From assembly GCF_003339585.1 (NCBI RefSeq), contig NZ_QPKF01000001.1, positions 186,001 through 250,000 of the forward strand: DNA of 64,000 bases. The letters are read 5' to 3'. The translations under genes and the position numbers were made by a program. Below, piece by piece: positions 40,048 to 51,045 of the stretch. The notes below the pieces were generated by a model. The model did no database searches. It saw nothing but the letters and a program-made list of their open reading frames with translations, and was not told the origin of the DNA. This DNA comes from Exiguobacterium sp. RIT594 (GTDB taxonomy: Bacteria > Bacillota > Bacilli > Exiguobacteriales > Exiguobacteriaceae). How positions within the stretch are numbered: the stretch's first letter is position 1; each line of letters starts with the position of its first letter.

Positions 40048-41076
40048 ATGATTCGGCAGTTAGTACAGATCCAAAAACGAATCGTGCCTGATCTGATCGA
40101 AGAAATGCAGACACGTTACGACATACTTCATTATGTCCGGCTCATGCAGCCGATTGGCCGGCGGACACTGGCGACAAGCCTCGGCTTGACGGAACGGGTG
40201 TTACGTCGGGAAGTGGACTTCCTGAAAGAGCAGGGATTGCTCGAAGTGGCGACACAAGGAATGTCTTTGACAGATGAAGGGCGAATCGTCTTACGAAGTA
40301 TGCACAGCGTGATGGCAGAACTGGCCGGGATTTCTGACATGGCGAAAGCCTTAAAGGAAAAACTGGGCGTCCGGGATGTCGTCATCGTACCAGGAGATTC
40401 GGATCAAACCTTCTGGGTGCAACGCGATATGGGACGTGCGACGGTCGCACGTTTGAAACGAGAACTTTCTTCATCTGTACACAACACGATTGCAGTCACA
40501 GGAGGTACGACGATGGCTTCCGTCGCGGCGATGATGTCGCCCGATAAGGAAAACCGTCCGATGACATTCGTGCCGGCACGTGGCGGCTTAGGTGAAACCC
40601 TTGAATTACAAGCGAATACGGTCTGTTCACGGATGGCATCCCGTGCACAAAGTGATTATCACTTATTGCACATTCCAGACATGGTCAGCAAGGAAACGTT
40701 TGTGAAGATGGTGGAAGAGCCAAGCATTAAAAATGTGTTACAAATGATTAAAGATGCCTCAATCGTGGTACATGGAATTGGTGAGGCAAAAACGATGGCA
40801 AAACGTCGTCGCGCTTCGACCGAGTTACTGGAACAGCTTGAACAGGAACATGCGGTAGCGGAAGCATTTGGTTATTACTTCGATCGGGACGGAAAGATCG
40901 TGCACCGGGTGAAGACGGTTGGTCTTCAACTCGACGACTTAAAACAAGTCGAACACGTCATCGTCGTCGCCGGAGGACATTCTAAAGCAGAAGCAATCAA
41001 TGCGTATGTCAAACAGTCCCCGGACATCATCCTGATTACGGATGAAGGGGCAGCAACAACGATTTTGAAAGGGTAG
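40048..41076 (+). CDS. cggR: Central glycolytic genes regulator CggR
   Basis: A 342-residue SorC/DeoR-type repressor. N-terminal winged helix (RRTLATSLGLTERVLRREVD), then a sugar-phosphate-binding domain of the SorC fold (NTIAVTGGTTMASVAAMMS, VVAGGHSKAEAI). It controls its own operon in answer to fructose-1,6-bisphosphate. GGAGCGGG precedes the ATG. gapA follows 53 bases later, matching Bacillus. Confidence 0.96.
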   Translation: MIRQLVQIQKRIVPDLIEEMQTRYDILHYVRLMQPIGRRTLATSLGLTERVLRREVDFLKEQGLLEVATQGMSLTDEGRIVLRSMHSVMAELAGISDMAKALKEKLGVRDVVIVPGDSDQTFWVQRDMGRATVARLKRELSSSVHNTIAVTGGTTMASVAAMMSPDKENRPMTFVPARGGLGETLELQANTVCSRMASRAQSDYHLLHIPDMVSKETFVKMVEEPSIKNVLQMIKDASIVVHGIGEAKTMAKRRRASTELLEQLEQEHAVAEAFGYYFDRDGKIVHRVKTVGLQLDDLKQVEHVIVVAGGHSKAEAINAYVKQSPDIILITDEGAATTILKG

Positions 41077-41087
41077 CCCCCTTTTGA

Positions 41088-42137
<1,050 letters not shown>

Positions 42138-42160
42138 TTCGAGCAATTAAATAGCAATTG

Positions 42161-42232
42161 AATAAGAGCGGAAACGATACCAGTCTCCGCTCTTATTGCG
42201 GAAAAAAGTCTGGAGGGGCGCATGAGCCCCTC
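42161..42232 (+). promoter_or_regulatory. Tandem hairpins between gapA and pgk
   Basis: First hairpin: perfect 12-bp stem AATAAGAGCGGA/TCCGCTCTTATT (42161-42172 and 42186-42197) with a 13-base loop but no T-run. Second: GAGGGGC/GCCCCTC (42213-42219 and 42226-42232). They may act as mRNA stabilisers, processing sites or an attenuator that sets gapA above pgk. A 7-codon frame (42222-42245, MSPSLYV) begins in the second loop. Confidence 0.55.
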
Positions 42233-42261
42233 ACTATACGTATGAGACGGAGGACGAATGT

Positions 42262-43446
42262 ATGAATAAGAAATCAATTCGCGATATCGATGTAAAAGGA
42301 AAACGCGTGTTTACACGTGTGGACTTCAACGTACCGCTAGAAGACGGCAAGATCACAGATGACACACGGATCCGTGCTGCCCTTCCGACAATCAAACACT
42401 TGGTTGACGGTGGAGCGAAAGTCATCCTCGCAAGCCATATGGGACGTCCAAAAGGCGAGAAAAACCCTGAGTTCTCACTTGCACCAGTCGTAGCACGCCT
42501 TAGCGAATTGCTTGGTAAAGACATCAAGCTCGTTGAAGAAGCATACGGCCCGGTCGCTGAAGAAGCGGTCAGCAAGCTTGAAGAAGGAGACGTCATCGTT
42601 CTTGAAAATGTTCGTTTCTACCCAGGCGAAACGAAAAACGATCCTGAACTCGCAGAAGGTTTTGCGAAACTTGCAGACGTTTTCGTCAACGACGCATTTG
42701 GTGCAGCGCACCGTGCGCACGCTTCTACAGAAGGAATCGCACATCATGTCGAGACAGCTGTAGCAGGATTGTTGATCGAAAAAGAACTTCAGGTTCTCGG
42801 TAAAGCTCTCTCAAACCCGGATCGTCCGTTTACAGCGATCATCGGTGGTTCGAAAGTCGCGGACAAAATCGGCGTCATCGATCACTTGCTTGATATCGTC
42901 GACACGTTGATCATCGGCGGAGGATTATCTTATACATTCCTCAAAGCTCAAGGTTATGAAGTCGGTACGTCACTTCTTGAAGTTGACAAAATCGAACAGG
43001 CGAAGGAATTCATGAAAAAAGCAGAAGACAAAGGCGTGAAATTCTTGATGCCGGTTGACTGTGTCATCACGAAGGAATTCGGCGAAGAAACATATGTCGG
43101 ACCACGCGACATCGACAGTATCCCAGCGGATCACATGTCACTCGATATCGGTCCGAAAACAATCGAGCTGTATGCAGAAGCAATCAAGGCTTCGAAACTC
43201 GTTGTCTGGAACGGACCAATGGGTGTGTTCGAACTTGATAAATATGCAAACGGAACAAAAGGTGTCGCTCAAGCATTAGCGGACAGCGATGCATACTCGA
43301 TCATCGGTGGTGGAGATTCTGCTGCAGCGGCTGAGAAATTTGGTCTTGCAGATAAAATGAGTCACATTTCTACAGGTGGCGGCGCAAGCCTCGAGTTCAT
43401 GGAAGGTAAAGCTCTTCCAGGTGTCGAAGCGCTTAACGACAAGTAA
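42262..43446 (+). CDS. pgk: Phosphoglycerate kinase
   Basis: A 394-residue PGK. N-terminal [19 protein letters not shown] binds phosphoglycerate, ASHMGRPKG follows, and the C-terminal nucleotide site includes [11 protein letters not shown] and [14 protein letters not shown]. Produces ATP from 1,3-bisphosphoglycerate. Ribosome site GGAGGACGAATGT. Same operon as gapA and tpiA. Confidence 0.98.
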   Translation: MNKKSIRDIDVKGKRVFTRVDFNVPLEDGKITDDTRIRAALPTIKHLVDGGAKVILASHMGRPKGEKNPEFSLAPVVARLSELLGKDIKLVEEAYGPVAEEAVSKLEEGDVIVLENVRFYPGETKNDPELAEGFAKLADVFVNDAFGAAHRAHASTEGIAHHVETAVAGLLIEKELQVLGKALSNPDRPFTAIIGGSKVADKIGVIDHLLDIVDTLIIGGGLSYTFLKAQGYEVGTSLLEVDKIEQAKEFMKKAEDKGVKFLMPVDCVITKEFGEETYVGPRDIDSIPADHMSLDIGPKTIELYAEAIKASKLVVWNGPMGVFELDKYANGTKGVAQALADSDAYSIIGGGDSAAAAEKFGLADKMSHISTGGGASLEFMEGKALPGVEALNDK

Positions 43447-43473
43447 TCTAAAGTTCACAAGGGAGTGTTTTCA

Positions 43474-44226
43474 ATGCGTAAACCAATTATCGCAGGTAAC
43501 TGGAAAATGAATCTTACCCTCAAGGATGCTGTGGCATTCGCTGAGGAAGTCAAAGGAACTGTACCCGCTTCTTCGAAAGTCGACGCGGCTGTCTGTGCAC
43601 CGTCTGTATTCCTTGCACACTTGACAGAAGCGACAGCTGGAACGGACCTGAAAATCGGCGCTCAAAACATGTATGACCAGGAGAGCGGCGCATTCACAGG
43701 TGAAATCAGCCCAGTGATGCTCAAAGAACTTGGCGTAACATACGTCGTCCTCGGTCACTCAGAACGTCGTGAGTACTTCGGAGAAACAGATGCGTTCATC
43801 AACAGCAAAACGAAAAAAGCATTTGAGCATGGTATCGTGCCAATCGTTTGTGTCGGTGAAACACTCGAAGAACGCGAAGGCGGGAAATTCGAATCAGTCA
43901 TCCGTGAACAAACAACGAACAGCTTGAAAGGCTTAACAGTCGATCAAGTTAAAAACCTTGTTGTCGCATATGAGCCTGTCTGGGCAATCGGAACAGGAAA
44001 ATCAGCAACAGAACAAGATGCACAAGATTCTTGTAAATTCGTTCGCGATGTCATCGCAGCTGAATTCGGTACGGAAGCTGCAGAAGCAGTCCGCATCCAG
44101 TACGGCGGCAGTGTCAAACCGGACAACATCAAAGAATATATGGCTCAGCCTGACATCGACGGTGCTTTAGTTGGTGGCGCAAGTCTTGAGACAGGATCGT
44201 TCCTCAAACTGTTGGAGGCGATTTAA
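43474..44226 (+). CDS. tpiA: Triosephosphate isomerase
   Basis: A 250-residue TIM barrel. N-terminal [13 protein letters not shown] with Lys and Asn of the active site, catalytic His in [13 protein letters not shown] near residue 95, catalytic Glu and loop 6 in [15 protein letters not shown]. Interconverts the triose phosphates. ATG 43474 with AAGGGAG is chosen; an in-frame ATG at 43465 lies in the ribosome site. gpmI begins on the base after the stop. Confidence 0.98.
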   Translation: MRKPIIAGNWKMNLTLKDAVAFAEEVKGTVPASSKVDAAVCAPSVFLAHLTEATAGTDLKIGAQNMYDQESGAFTGEISPVMLKELGVTYVVLGHSERREYFGETDAFINSKTKKAFEHGIVPIVCVGETLEEREGGKFESVIREQTTNSLKGLTVDQVKNLVVAYEPVWAIGTGKSATEQDAQDSCKFVRDVIAAEFGTEAAEAVRIQYGGSVKPDNIKEYMAQPDIDGALVGGASLETGSFLKLLEAI

Positions 44227-45774
44227 ATGAAAAAACGTCCAGTCGCACTGATCATCCTTGATGGTTTCGGTATGCGTGACGAGGAGTTCGGAAATGCTGT
44301 CACGGCAGCAAACAAACCGAACTTCGACCGGTACTGGGAACAGTACCCGCATACGTTGTTGAATGCGCAAGGAGAATACGTCGGTTTGCCTGAAGGTCAA
44401 ATGGGGAACTCAGAAGTGGGTCATTTGAACATCGGTGCAGGTCGCGTCGTCTACCAATCGCTATCCCGAATCAACAATGCCATTAAGGATCGCTCGTTCT
44501 TCTCGCGTCAAGCGATGAACGATGCGGCAGGTCACGTGAAAAAATACGGTTCAGCCCTTCATATCTTCGGTCTGGTCTCTGACGGTGGAATCCACAGTCA
44601 CATCAACCACTTGTATGCCGTGCTTGAATTCGCAAAACTTCACGAAATCGAAAAAGTCTATCTCCATGCCTTCACGGATGGCCGCGATTGTGATCCGCAA
44701 TCAGGAGCCGGTTTCCTCCGTGATGCCCAAGCGAAGATGGACGAGTTAAACGTCGGTCAATTCGCAAGTGTCTCTGGTCGTTATTATGCGATGGACCGCG
44801 ACAACCGCTGGGAACGCGTCAAGAAAGTCTATGACGTCATCACGTTCGCAGACGGTCCGACAACAAAAGACCCAATCGCGATGGTCGAAGCTTCGTACAA
44901 AACAGACGTTACAGATGAGTTCATTGAACCAACGGTAGTCGTGCAGGAAGACGGTACTCCAGTAGCACCGATCCACGATAACGATGCGATCATGTTCTTC
45001 AACTATCGTCCGGACCGTGCGATTCAGCTCGCCAAGACGTATAAAGAAAAAACAGGCTTCAATGGTTTTGAATTGCCGGACAATGCGCCGAAGAACCTGC
45101 TGCTCGTCTCGATGACGAAGTACTCGGATGCGATTGATACGGACATCGTCTTCCCACCGGAAGACATCAAAAATACGCTCGGTGAAACGTTATCGAAACA
45201 AGGCCTTAAACAATTGCGGATTGCGGAAACTGAAAAGTACCCGCACGTCACGTTCTTCTTTAACGGTCAACGTGAAGAGCCGTACGAAGGAGAAGATCGG
45301 ATTCTGATCCCGTCTCCAAAAGTCGCGACATACGACTTGAAACCGGAAATGAGTGTCTATGAAGTCACAGAAGCGCTCGTTGACGCAATCAACTCGGACG
45401 AACATGACGCAATTATCCTCAACTTCGCCAATCCCGATATGGTCGGTCACTCGGGTATGCTCGAGCCGACGAAGAAGGCGATCGAAGCGGTAGATAAATG
45501 TCTTGGACAAGTCGTTGATTTGATTCTCAGCAAGGGTGGCGCAGCCATCATCACAGCCGACCACGGGAATGCGGACAAAGTCCTCAATGCCGATGGTAGC
45601 AAGATGACGGCGCACACGACAGAACCTGTTCCATGTATCGTCACGGTCGAGGACGTCGAACTCCTTGAGCCATTGACTGGCGTATTGGCAGATCTGGCAC
45701 CAACTGTTCTCGATTTACTCGGAGCAGATCAACCGGCAGAAATGACGGGGAAATCGATCGTATTGAAGAAATAA
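44227..45774 (+). CDS. gpmI: 2,3-bisphosphoglycerate-independent phosphoglycerate mutase
   Basis: A 515-residue iPGM of the alkaline-phosphatase superfamily. [13 protein letters not shown] supplies metal ligands, the phosphorylated Ser is in [16 protein letters not shown] near residue 62, and [10 protein letters not shown] is the second metal site. Interconverts 3- and 2-phosphoglycerate. Its ribosome site (GGAGGCG) is inside the end of tpiA, so translation is coupled. Confidence 0.98.
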   Translation: MKKRPVALIILDGFGMRDEEFGNAVTAANKPNFDRYWEQYPHTLLNAQGEYVGLPEGQMGNSEVGHLNIGAGRVVYQSLSRINNAIKDRSFFSRQAMNDAAGHVKKYGSALHIFGLVSDGGIHSHINHLYAVLEFAKLHEIEKVYLHAFTDGRDCDPQSGAGFLRDAQAKMDELNVGQFASVSGRYYAMDRDNRWERVKKVYDVITFADGPTTKDPIAMVEASYKTDVTDEFIEPTVVVQEDGTPVAPIHDNDAIMFFNYRPDRAIQLAKTYKEKTGFNGFELPDNAPKNLLLVSMTKYSDAIDTDIVFPPEDIKNTLGETLSKQGLKQLRIAETEKYPHVTFFFNGQREEPYEGEDRILIPSPKVATYDLKPEMSVYEVTEALVDAINSDEHDAIILNFANPDMVGHSGMLEPTKKAIEAVDKCLGQVVDLILSKGGAAIITADHGNADKVLNADGSKMTAHTTEPVPCIVTVEDVELLEPLTGVLADLAPTVLDLLGADQPAEMTGKSIVLKK

Positions 45775-45847
45775 TCCCGTCGATTGACAGACCTGTTACT
45801 GCCTTACTACAAACTAATCTTTCTCAAACAAAAAGGAGCGAATTTAA

Positions 45848-47140
<1,293 letters not shown>

Positions 47141-47190
47141 TTCCAGGTTGATGATTTAAATTGTGTTGTACACTCGCTGTACAGCCAACA

Positions 47191-47236
47191 CCTCCTATTC
47201 ATGTGCGATCTCCGCACACGAATAGGAGGTTTTTTT
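47191..47236 (+). terminator. eno terminator
   Basis: CCTCCTATTC (47191-47200) pairs with GAATAGGAGG (47220-47229), with a second inner stem TGTGCG/CGCACA; seven T follow. Confidence 0.93.
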
Positions 47237-47491
47237 GTTCCTGATTCATTGAGTAAAAGAAGTTGAATTCGACCTGACATCAGAAATGATTCAACACAAA
47301 TGGTTTTGCCATTGAGTACATACCAACGCCATTCAATTTCAAGGGGTAAAAAATCAAATTTACGAGACCTTTCTTTTACTACCTGGTCATTAAAATGTTA
47401 TAGTTATAAATAAGTTTAAGCACAATCATTATAAGGCTTAAATACATTTGAACGGGTGAAGGTTCAAAAAACATCTAAAGGAGAAATGATC
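47237..47491 (+). promoter_or_regulatory. AT-rich leader region of the desaturase gene
   Basis: A gene-free 255-base stretch. TGTTATAGT (47396-47404) is an extended -10, with no good -35. Downstream an inverted repeat TTTAAGC (47415-47421) / GCTTAAA (47436-47442) lies at the expected start of transcription and may be an operator. No other gene or RNA recognised. Confidence 0.4.
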
Positions 47492-48394
47492 ATGTTAAAT
47501 TCAGATTTAGATATACGCTTAGAACCACGCATCAAAGAATTGTATCGCTTACATAAGGAGCGTTCAGCCAATATTGATTGGAGTTATCACGAATTCATTC
47601 CATGGGACAAGGCGATGTCGTTTAAACGCGTTCCTTGGGAGGAGAGTCAAGTCACGCTTCCGGAAGGTGTCATCGTTGCCGTAGAAACGGCCTTGCTGAC
47701 AGAAGTGAACTTACCTTGGTATACGTCGCACTTGGATTACACGTTTAAAAACTCGATGGAAGTCATCAATGATTTCGTCCGTACGTGGACGGCGGAAGAA
47801 GACCAGCACTCGAGCTTACTGGAAACGTACTTACTCGTAACCCGTAACGTCAATCCGACACGATTGCATCAATTAAGAAGACGCGTTGTTGAAAGCGGCT
47901 GGTTCCCGGACTTTACGAATCCATTGGCGACGATGGCGTATACGTCGTTACAAGAACTTGCGACACTCGTTTTCTATAACAACGTAGCGCGAGTGGCCGG
48001 CGCGCACGACAAAGACTTGGCGACACTGCTCCGCCGTTTGGCAAAAGATGAAGCCCTCCACTATGCGTTCTACCGTGACACGGTGAAAGCGCACCTTGAA
48101 CTCGATCCGAACTTCATCGTGTTCTTCGAAGATGTCATCATCAATTTCTCGATGCCGGGAGCGATCATGCCGGACTTTACCGAGCGTATGAAGACCATTG
48201 CGATTGATACGAATTACGGACCCCTCCAATACTTTGACCAGGTATTAGATGTCGTCGTGAAATACTGGGATATTGAGAACTTGCAACCTACGAGCGAAGA
48301 GGCCAAACAATCGCAAGCGAACATCATGAAATATCACGGGCGTTTGAAACGTATCAAGGATCGCCAATCAGCAAAAAATAAGATCGATGCATGA
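47492..48394 (+). CDS. Acyl-ACP desaturase (soluble diiron family)
   Basis: A 300-residue soluble protein of the plant-stearoyl-ACP-desaturase type (FA_desaturase_2). Two E-x-x-H diiron motifs are intact: EEDQH (Glu103, His106) and DEALH (Glu187, His190), with further Glu ligand candidates at 66 and 155. There is no membrane segment, unlike the integral Des desaturase of Bacillus. The reaction would introduce a double bond in acyl-ACP using O2 and ferredoxin-type electrons, useful for membrane fluidity in the cold. ATG 47492 lies 9 bases after AAAGGAG. A Zn-ribbon gene follows 13 bases later. Confidence 0.85.
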   Translation: MLNSDLDIRLEPRIKELYRLHKERSANIDWSYHEFIPWDKAMSFKRVPWEESQVTLPEGVIVAVETALLTEVNLPWYTSHLDYTFKNSMEVINDFVRTWTAEEDQHSSLLETYLLVTRNVNPTRLHQLRRRVVESGWFPDFTNPLATMAYTSLQELATLVFYNNVARVAGAHDKDLATLLRRLAKDEALHYAFYRDTVKAHLELDPNFIVFFEDVIINFSMPGAIMPDFTERMKTIAIDTNYGPLQYFDQVLDVVVKYWDIENLQPTSEEAKQSQANIMKYHGRLKRIKDRQSAKNKIDA

Positions 48395-48407
48395 CGAGGG
48401 GAGAATA

Positions 48408-48662
48408 ATGAAAATGACGTGTGAAATATGCGGAAAAGAAACGAATAACCAAGTCAGTTATTTGGAACTGAACACGTGGGAATTCAATTCGTTGAAGACA
48501 GAGGAAAAAGACTTTTATCCGATTTGCTACAGCTGTTTTGACAAGCATACGAACGAGTTCATTGATCAGGAAATGGATCTTGAATTAAGAAAAAAACGTT
48601 CGCAGATGGTGAATAAAGAAGTCGAAGCAGAAATCGAAGCGATTCTTGAAGTTGAAAATTAA
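48408..48662 (+). CDS. Small zinc-ribbon-like protein
   Basis: An 84-residue protein with two Cys pairs, CEICGKE at the N terminus and CYSCFDK near residue 41, spaced as in a zinc ribbon, and a charged helical tail (DLELRKKRSQMVNKEVEAEI). Family not recognised. GAGGGGAG precedes ATG 48408. Together with the desaturase it forms a two-gene unit ended by a terminator; a role as helper or regulator is inference from position only. Confidence 0.7.
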   Translation: MKMTCEICGKETNNQVSYLELNTWEFNSLKTEEKDFYPICYSCFDKHTNEFIDQEMDLELRKKRSQMVNKEVEAEIEAILEVEN

Positions 48663-48686
48663 GTAATCTATCTACGGATTGTGTCG

Positions 48687-48718
48687 ACAGTCTTCCGCTT
48701 GGCGGAGGGCTGTTTTTT
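48687..48718 (+). terminator. Terminator after the zinc-ribbon gene
   Basis: Twelve-base imperfect arms (48687-48698 and 48702-48713) followed by six T. Confidence 0.88.
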
Positions 48719-48792
48719 GCGTTGAGTATAGCTTGACAAAACTAGCCGTTCGTTTGCTTTTCTAAGGTTCGGTGCAAAGGGAGCACGCTTTT

Positions 48793-49043
48793 TTTCACGC
48801 GCTTTCCTCAGGCGAGAGACAAGCCAGTTTGCCTGCCTCATGGAGGCAGACAACCGGGTCTTGTTTGTCTCTGACAGCGCAAGCAGGCTTTGCGCTTTTT
48901 CCTGTAGGAGTCGCGTGAAACGCGTGACAACAAGTGCATAGAAAAGAAAAAACATTCATGCACGACTTCTAAGGGAGAAGGAAGCAACGCTTCCGTTAGG
49001 CTCGCGTTCCGCCCTAGAAAAACGAGCAAATGAATGTTTTTTT
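48793..49043. ncRNA. Highly structured intergenic element, possible noncoding RNA or solo mobile element
   Basis: No convincing gene is present between 48719 and 49051, but the sequence folds on itself. Domain 1: TTTCACGCG (48793-48801) with CGCGTGAAA (48912-48920); TCCTCAGG (48805-48812) with CCTG-AGGA (48901-48909, one bulge); inside, AGAGACAA (48815-48822) with TTGTCTCT (48865-48872), CTGCCTC/GAGGCAG (48833-48849), and GCGCAA/TTGCGC (48877-48895). Domain 2: ACATTCAT (48952-48959) with ATGAATGT (49030-49037) extended by A- and T-runs, enclosing TCTAAGGG/CCCTAGA and GGAAGC/GCTTCC. It is separated from both neighbour genes by their own terminators. A -35-like TTGACA is at 48733 but no matching -10. 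Strand and identity unknown. Confidence 0.4.
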
Positions 49044-49051
49044 ATAGACAC

Positions 49052-49084
49052 AAAAAACGAGACCCGACTAAACGTCGAATCCCG
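49052..49084 (-). terminator. Terminator of the gene at 49116-49436
   Basis: Eleven-base stem with wobbles (49058-49068 and 49074-49084) followed on the minus strand by six T. Confidence 0.8.
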
Positions 49085-49115
49085 TATTATCAAAATGGAA
49101 TTATGCGCCTTAAAA

Positions 49116-49436
49116 TCAGTCCTCGATAAACGTAACGAGGTAATGATGGGCTGAATAGAGCGGCGCACGGGTCACAAAAAACTCGGGTAAATCGGCATCG
49201 ATATCGAGTTCGCGTAATGTCTGTGGATCCAGACATTCCTGGACCAATCGTTTAATGTCACTGAGCAGTTCGTCATGAAGATTTTCTTCCGCTGTAAAAG
49301 ACCGTTTGGCCTCATCTTTTAATAATAAGACGACGGGTGGAAGACCACGCAATAGATCGACCTGAAGTGGCTGTTCGTTCCGTTGAAAAAAGTCGTTTAA
49401 ACAACTGACGACTTTCATCGAATGATCTTCTTTCAT
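49116..49436 (-). CDS. Hypothetical protein, 106 aa
   Basis: A soluble, slightly acidic protein (MKEDHSMKVVSCLNDFFQRN, PPVVLLLKDEAKRSFTAEEN, ending HHYLVTFIED). I do not recognise it. ATG at 49436 is preceded by GGGGG at 6 bases; a longer frame starting TTG at 49448 would include the ribosome site. It is monocistronic with a clear terminator. No signal peptide, membrane segment or Cys motif. Confidence 0.65.
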   Translation of the reverse strand: MKEDHSMKVVSCLNDFFQRNEQPLQVDLLRGLPPVVLLLKDEAKRSFTAEENLHDELLSDIKRLVQECLDPQTLRELDIDADLPEFFVTRAPLYSAHHYLVTFIED

Positions 49437-49572
49437 GCAAACCCCCAACTTTCTATAAGTACTGTTACTATCAAGTTATTCCCTAAAGTCAGATAGGATA
49501 TGCAGGCAAACTGGAATCGAGGCATTAACGAAGCGGATAACCGGGTACAGAAAGAGGTAAGGGGGGAGAGAG

Positions 49573-49917
49573 ATGCTGTTTCGTTATTTGTTTTTGGGTC
49601 TGGACCCCACAATCGATGATATTCAATTACGAATCATTTATTTTACAGAACTGATTTTCTTTATCGGGCTGTATCAGATTACGAGTCGCTTTTCACGTCA
49701 AAGCATGATTCTCGGAACGGTCCTGGGCATCACGGGGCTGATTGCGCTTCTACCGGGAGCCATCTATATTTTGCGCTATAACCCGGAAGATGCCATCATC
49801 GACATTACGTTTCTGTTGATTTACTTACTGGAGCCGCTCGCGATTCTCGCGTTTCTCATCGCTTTGTTTCGCCGGTTATATGAAAAACGTCATCCGAATC
49901 ATTCGAAAAAGTCCTGA
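49573..49917 (+). CDS. Small membrane protein, 114 aa
   Basis: Three hydrophobic segments (RIIYFTELIFFIGLYQI; SMILGTVLGITGLIALLPGAIYIL; IDITFLLIYLLEPLAILAFLIALF) and a basic tail (RRLYEKRHPNHSKKS), so the C terminus is probably cytoplasmic. Family unknown. The start follows GGGGGGAGAG. Own terminator overlaps its 3' end. It sits between the unknown minus gene and the ribose operon. Confidence 0.7.
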   Translation: MLFRYLFLGLDPTIDDIQLRIIYFTELIFFIGLYQITSRFSRQSMILGTVLGITGLIALLPGAIYILRYNPEDAIIDITFLLIYLLEPLAILAFLIALFRRLYEKRHPNHSKKS

Positions 49918-49954
49918 CAAACGTTGCAGCAGAACGTTTGATAGGACTCTTTTT
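49910..49954 (+). terminator. Terminator after the membrane protein
   Basis: AGTCCT (49910-49915) pairs with AGGACT (49943-49948) and the inner CAAACGTT pairs with AACGTTTG; a T-run follows. The stem overlaps the end of the coding sequence. Confidence 0.75.
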
Positions 49955-49996
49955 GATGGACTGCGAAAAAAATAAAATATATTTTCGTAAAAAGGA

Positions 49997-50045
49997 TTGA
50001 TGTGTAACCGGTTACACAATATGATACATATTGTAAGCGTTATCA
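49997..50045 (+). promoter_or_regulatory. rbs operon promoter with RbsR operator and cre site
   Basis: TTGATG (49997-50002), 17 bases, TATGAT (50020-50025). The spacer holds a perfect 18-base palindrome TGTGTAACCGGTTACACA (50001-50018), the likely RbsR operator. Just downstream, TGTAAGCGTTATCA (50032-50045) fits the CcpA cre consensus TGWAANCGNTNWCA at every position, so CcpA should block transcription when glycolysis is active. Confidence 0.85.
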
Positions 50046-50064
50046 AAAGAAAGAGGTGGCGAAC

Positions 50065-51045
50065 ATGTCGACCATCCGGGAAGTAGCGAAAGTGGCTAAT
50101 GTATCAGTCGCGACGGTATCGCGTGTCATGAATGAAAAAGGATACGTCAGCGAAAAAGCAAGAACAGCCGTCCTGCAGGCGATTAAGCAGCTCGATTATC
50201 GACCGAACCGGGTCGCCCGGTCGTTGTTCCAAAAACGATCTGGTCTGATTGGTTTGATCGTCCCAGACATCACAAACCCGTTTTTTCCGCAACTGGCTCG
50301 TGCTGTGGAAGATATGGCACATCAACACGGTTTTCAGGTGATTTTGTGTAACACAGACGAACAGTTTCAGAAAGAACAAGAATATATTCAATCGCTTGAA
50401 GCGATGCATGTCGACGGATTGATTATCACGACCAACTATTCGAACAATCCGAATTATGAAGAACTCGAAGTGCCGATTGTCGCCCTCGACCGTGTTCTGC
50501 AGGGAGCGATTCCGACGGTGACCTCGAACGGACATGACGGTGGAAAAAAAGCGGCCCAGTTCTTACTCGATCACGGGGCGACTGAACTGGTCGTCATCAG
50601 CGGTCCGTCAAAATTACCGACGATCCGCAAGCGGCGTGACGGATTTGAAGAAATCGCCGGTAAACATTTGGTCGCAAGCATCGAGTCGCCGTTCCATTTC
50701 CAAGGGGCGCTCGGAGCCGCCAATTACTTATTTGACCATTACGACTGCAACGGGATTTTCGCAGCGAATGATGTCATCGCCGCAGCGACGATTCAGGTCG
50801 CGGCCGAGCGGGGAATCGCGATTCCGGACCAGTTACAGATCATCGGTTACGACGGAATTGAACTCGGACAGATGATTTCTCCACCGCTGACCACGATTGC
50901 CCAGCCGATTTACCAGATGGGCGAACTGGCAGCAAAGTTACTGATCCAGCGGATTGAAGGAAAAGAGATTGCAGCCGTCCATCATGAACTGATGGTCGAA
51001 GTCATTGAACGGGAAACAACGAAGCGGAAGGGTGAAGAGTCATGA
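50065..51045 (+). CDS. rbsR: Ribose operon repressor (LacI family)
   Basis: A 326-residue LacI-type regulator. Helix-turn-helix and hinge at the N terminus (TIREVAKVANVSVATVSRVM, DYRPNRVARSLFQ), then a periplasmic-binding-like ligand domain (LIGLIVPDITNPFFPQLARA, GIFAANDVIAAATI). Being the first gene of rbsRKDACB with a palindromic operator before it, it most likely senses ribose. ATG 50065 with AGAGGTGG 5 bases upstream is chosen over GTG 50056, which overlaps that site. Confidence 0.92.
   Translation: MSTIREVAKVANVSVATVSRVMNEKGYVSEKARTAVLQAIKQLDYRPNRVARSLFQKRSGLIGLIVPDITNPFFPQLARAVEDMAHQHGFQVILCNTDEQFQKEQEYIQSLEAMHVDGLIITTNYSNNPNYEELEVPIVALDRVLQGAIPTVTSNGHDGGKKAAQFLLDHGATELVVISGPSKLPTIRKRRDGFEEIAGKHLVASIESPFHFQGALGAANYLFDHYDCNGIFAANDVIAAATIQVAAERGIAIPDQLQIIGYDGIELGQMISPPLTTIAQPIYQMGELAAKLLIQRIEGKEIAAVHHELMVEVIERETTKRKGEES

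Noticed and set aside
48960-49000. GGAAGGAAGC-like sequence that recalls the SRP RNA helix 8 loop
   Set aside because: The required GTCAGGTCCGGAAGGAAGCAGC-type context is absent and the bases here form a simple GGAAGC/GCTTCC hairpin. RNase P and 6S RNA signatures were also looked for and not seen.
48668-49168. Several short minus-strand frames (63-95 codons) in the structured gap
   Set aside because: They overlap one another and the complementary arms, have Arg/Ser/Lys-rich composition and no ribosome sites; the repeats explain the open frames.
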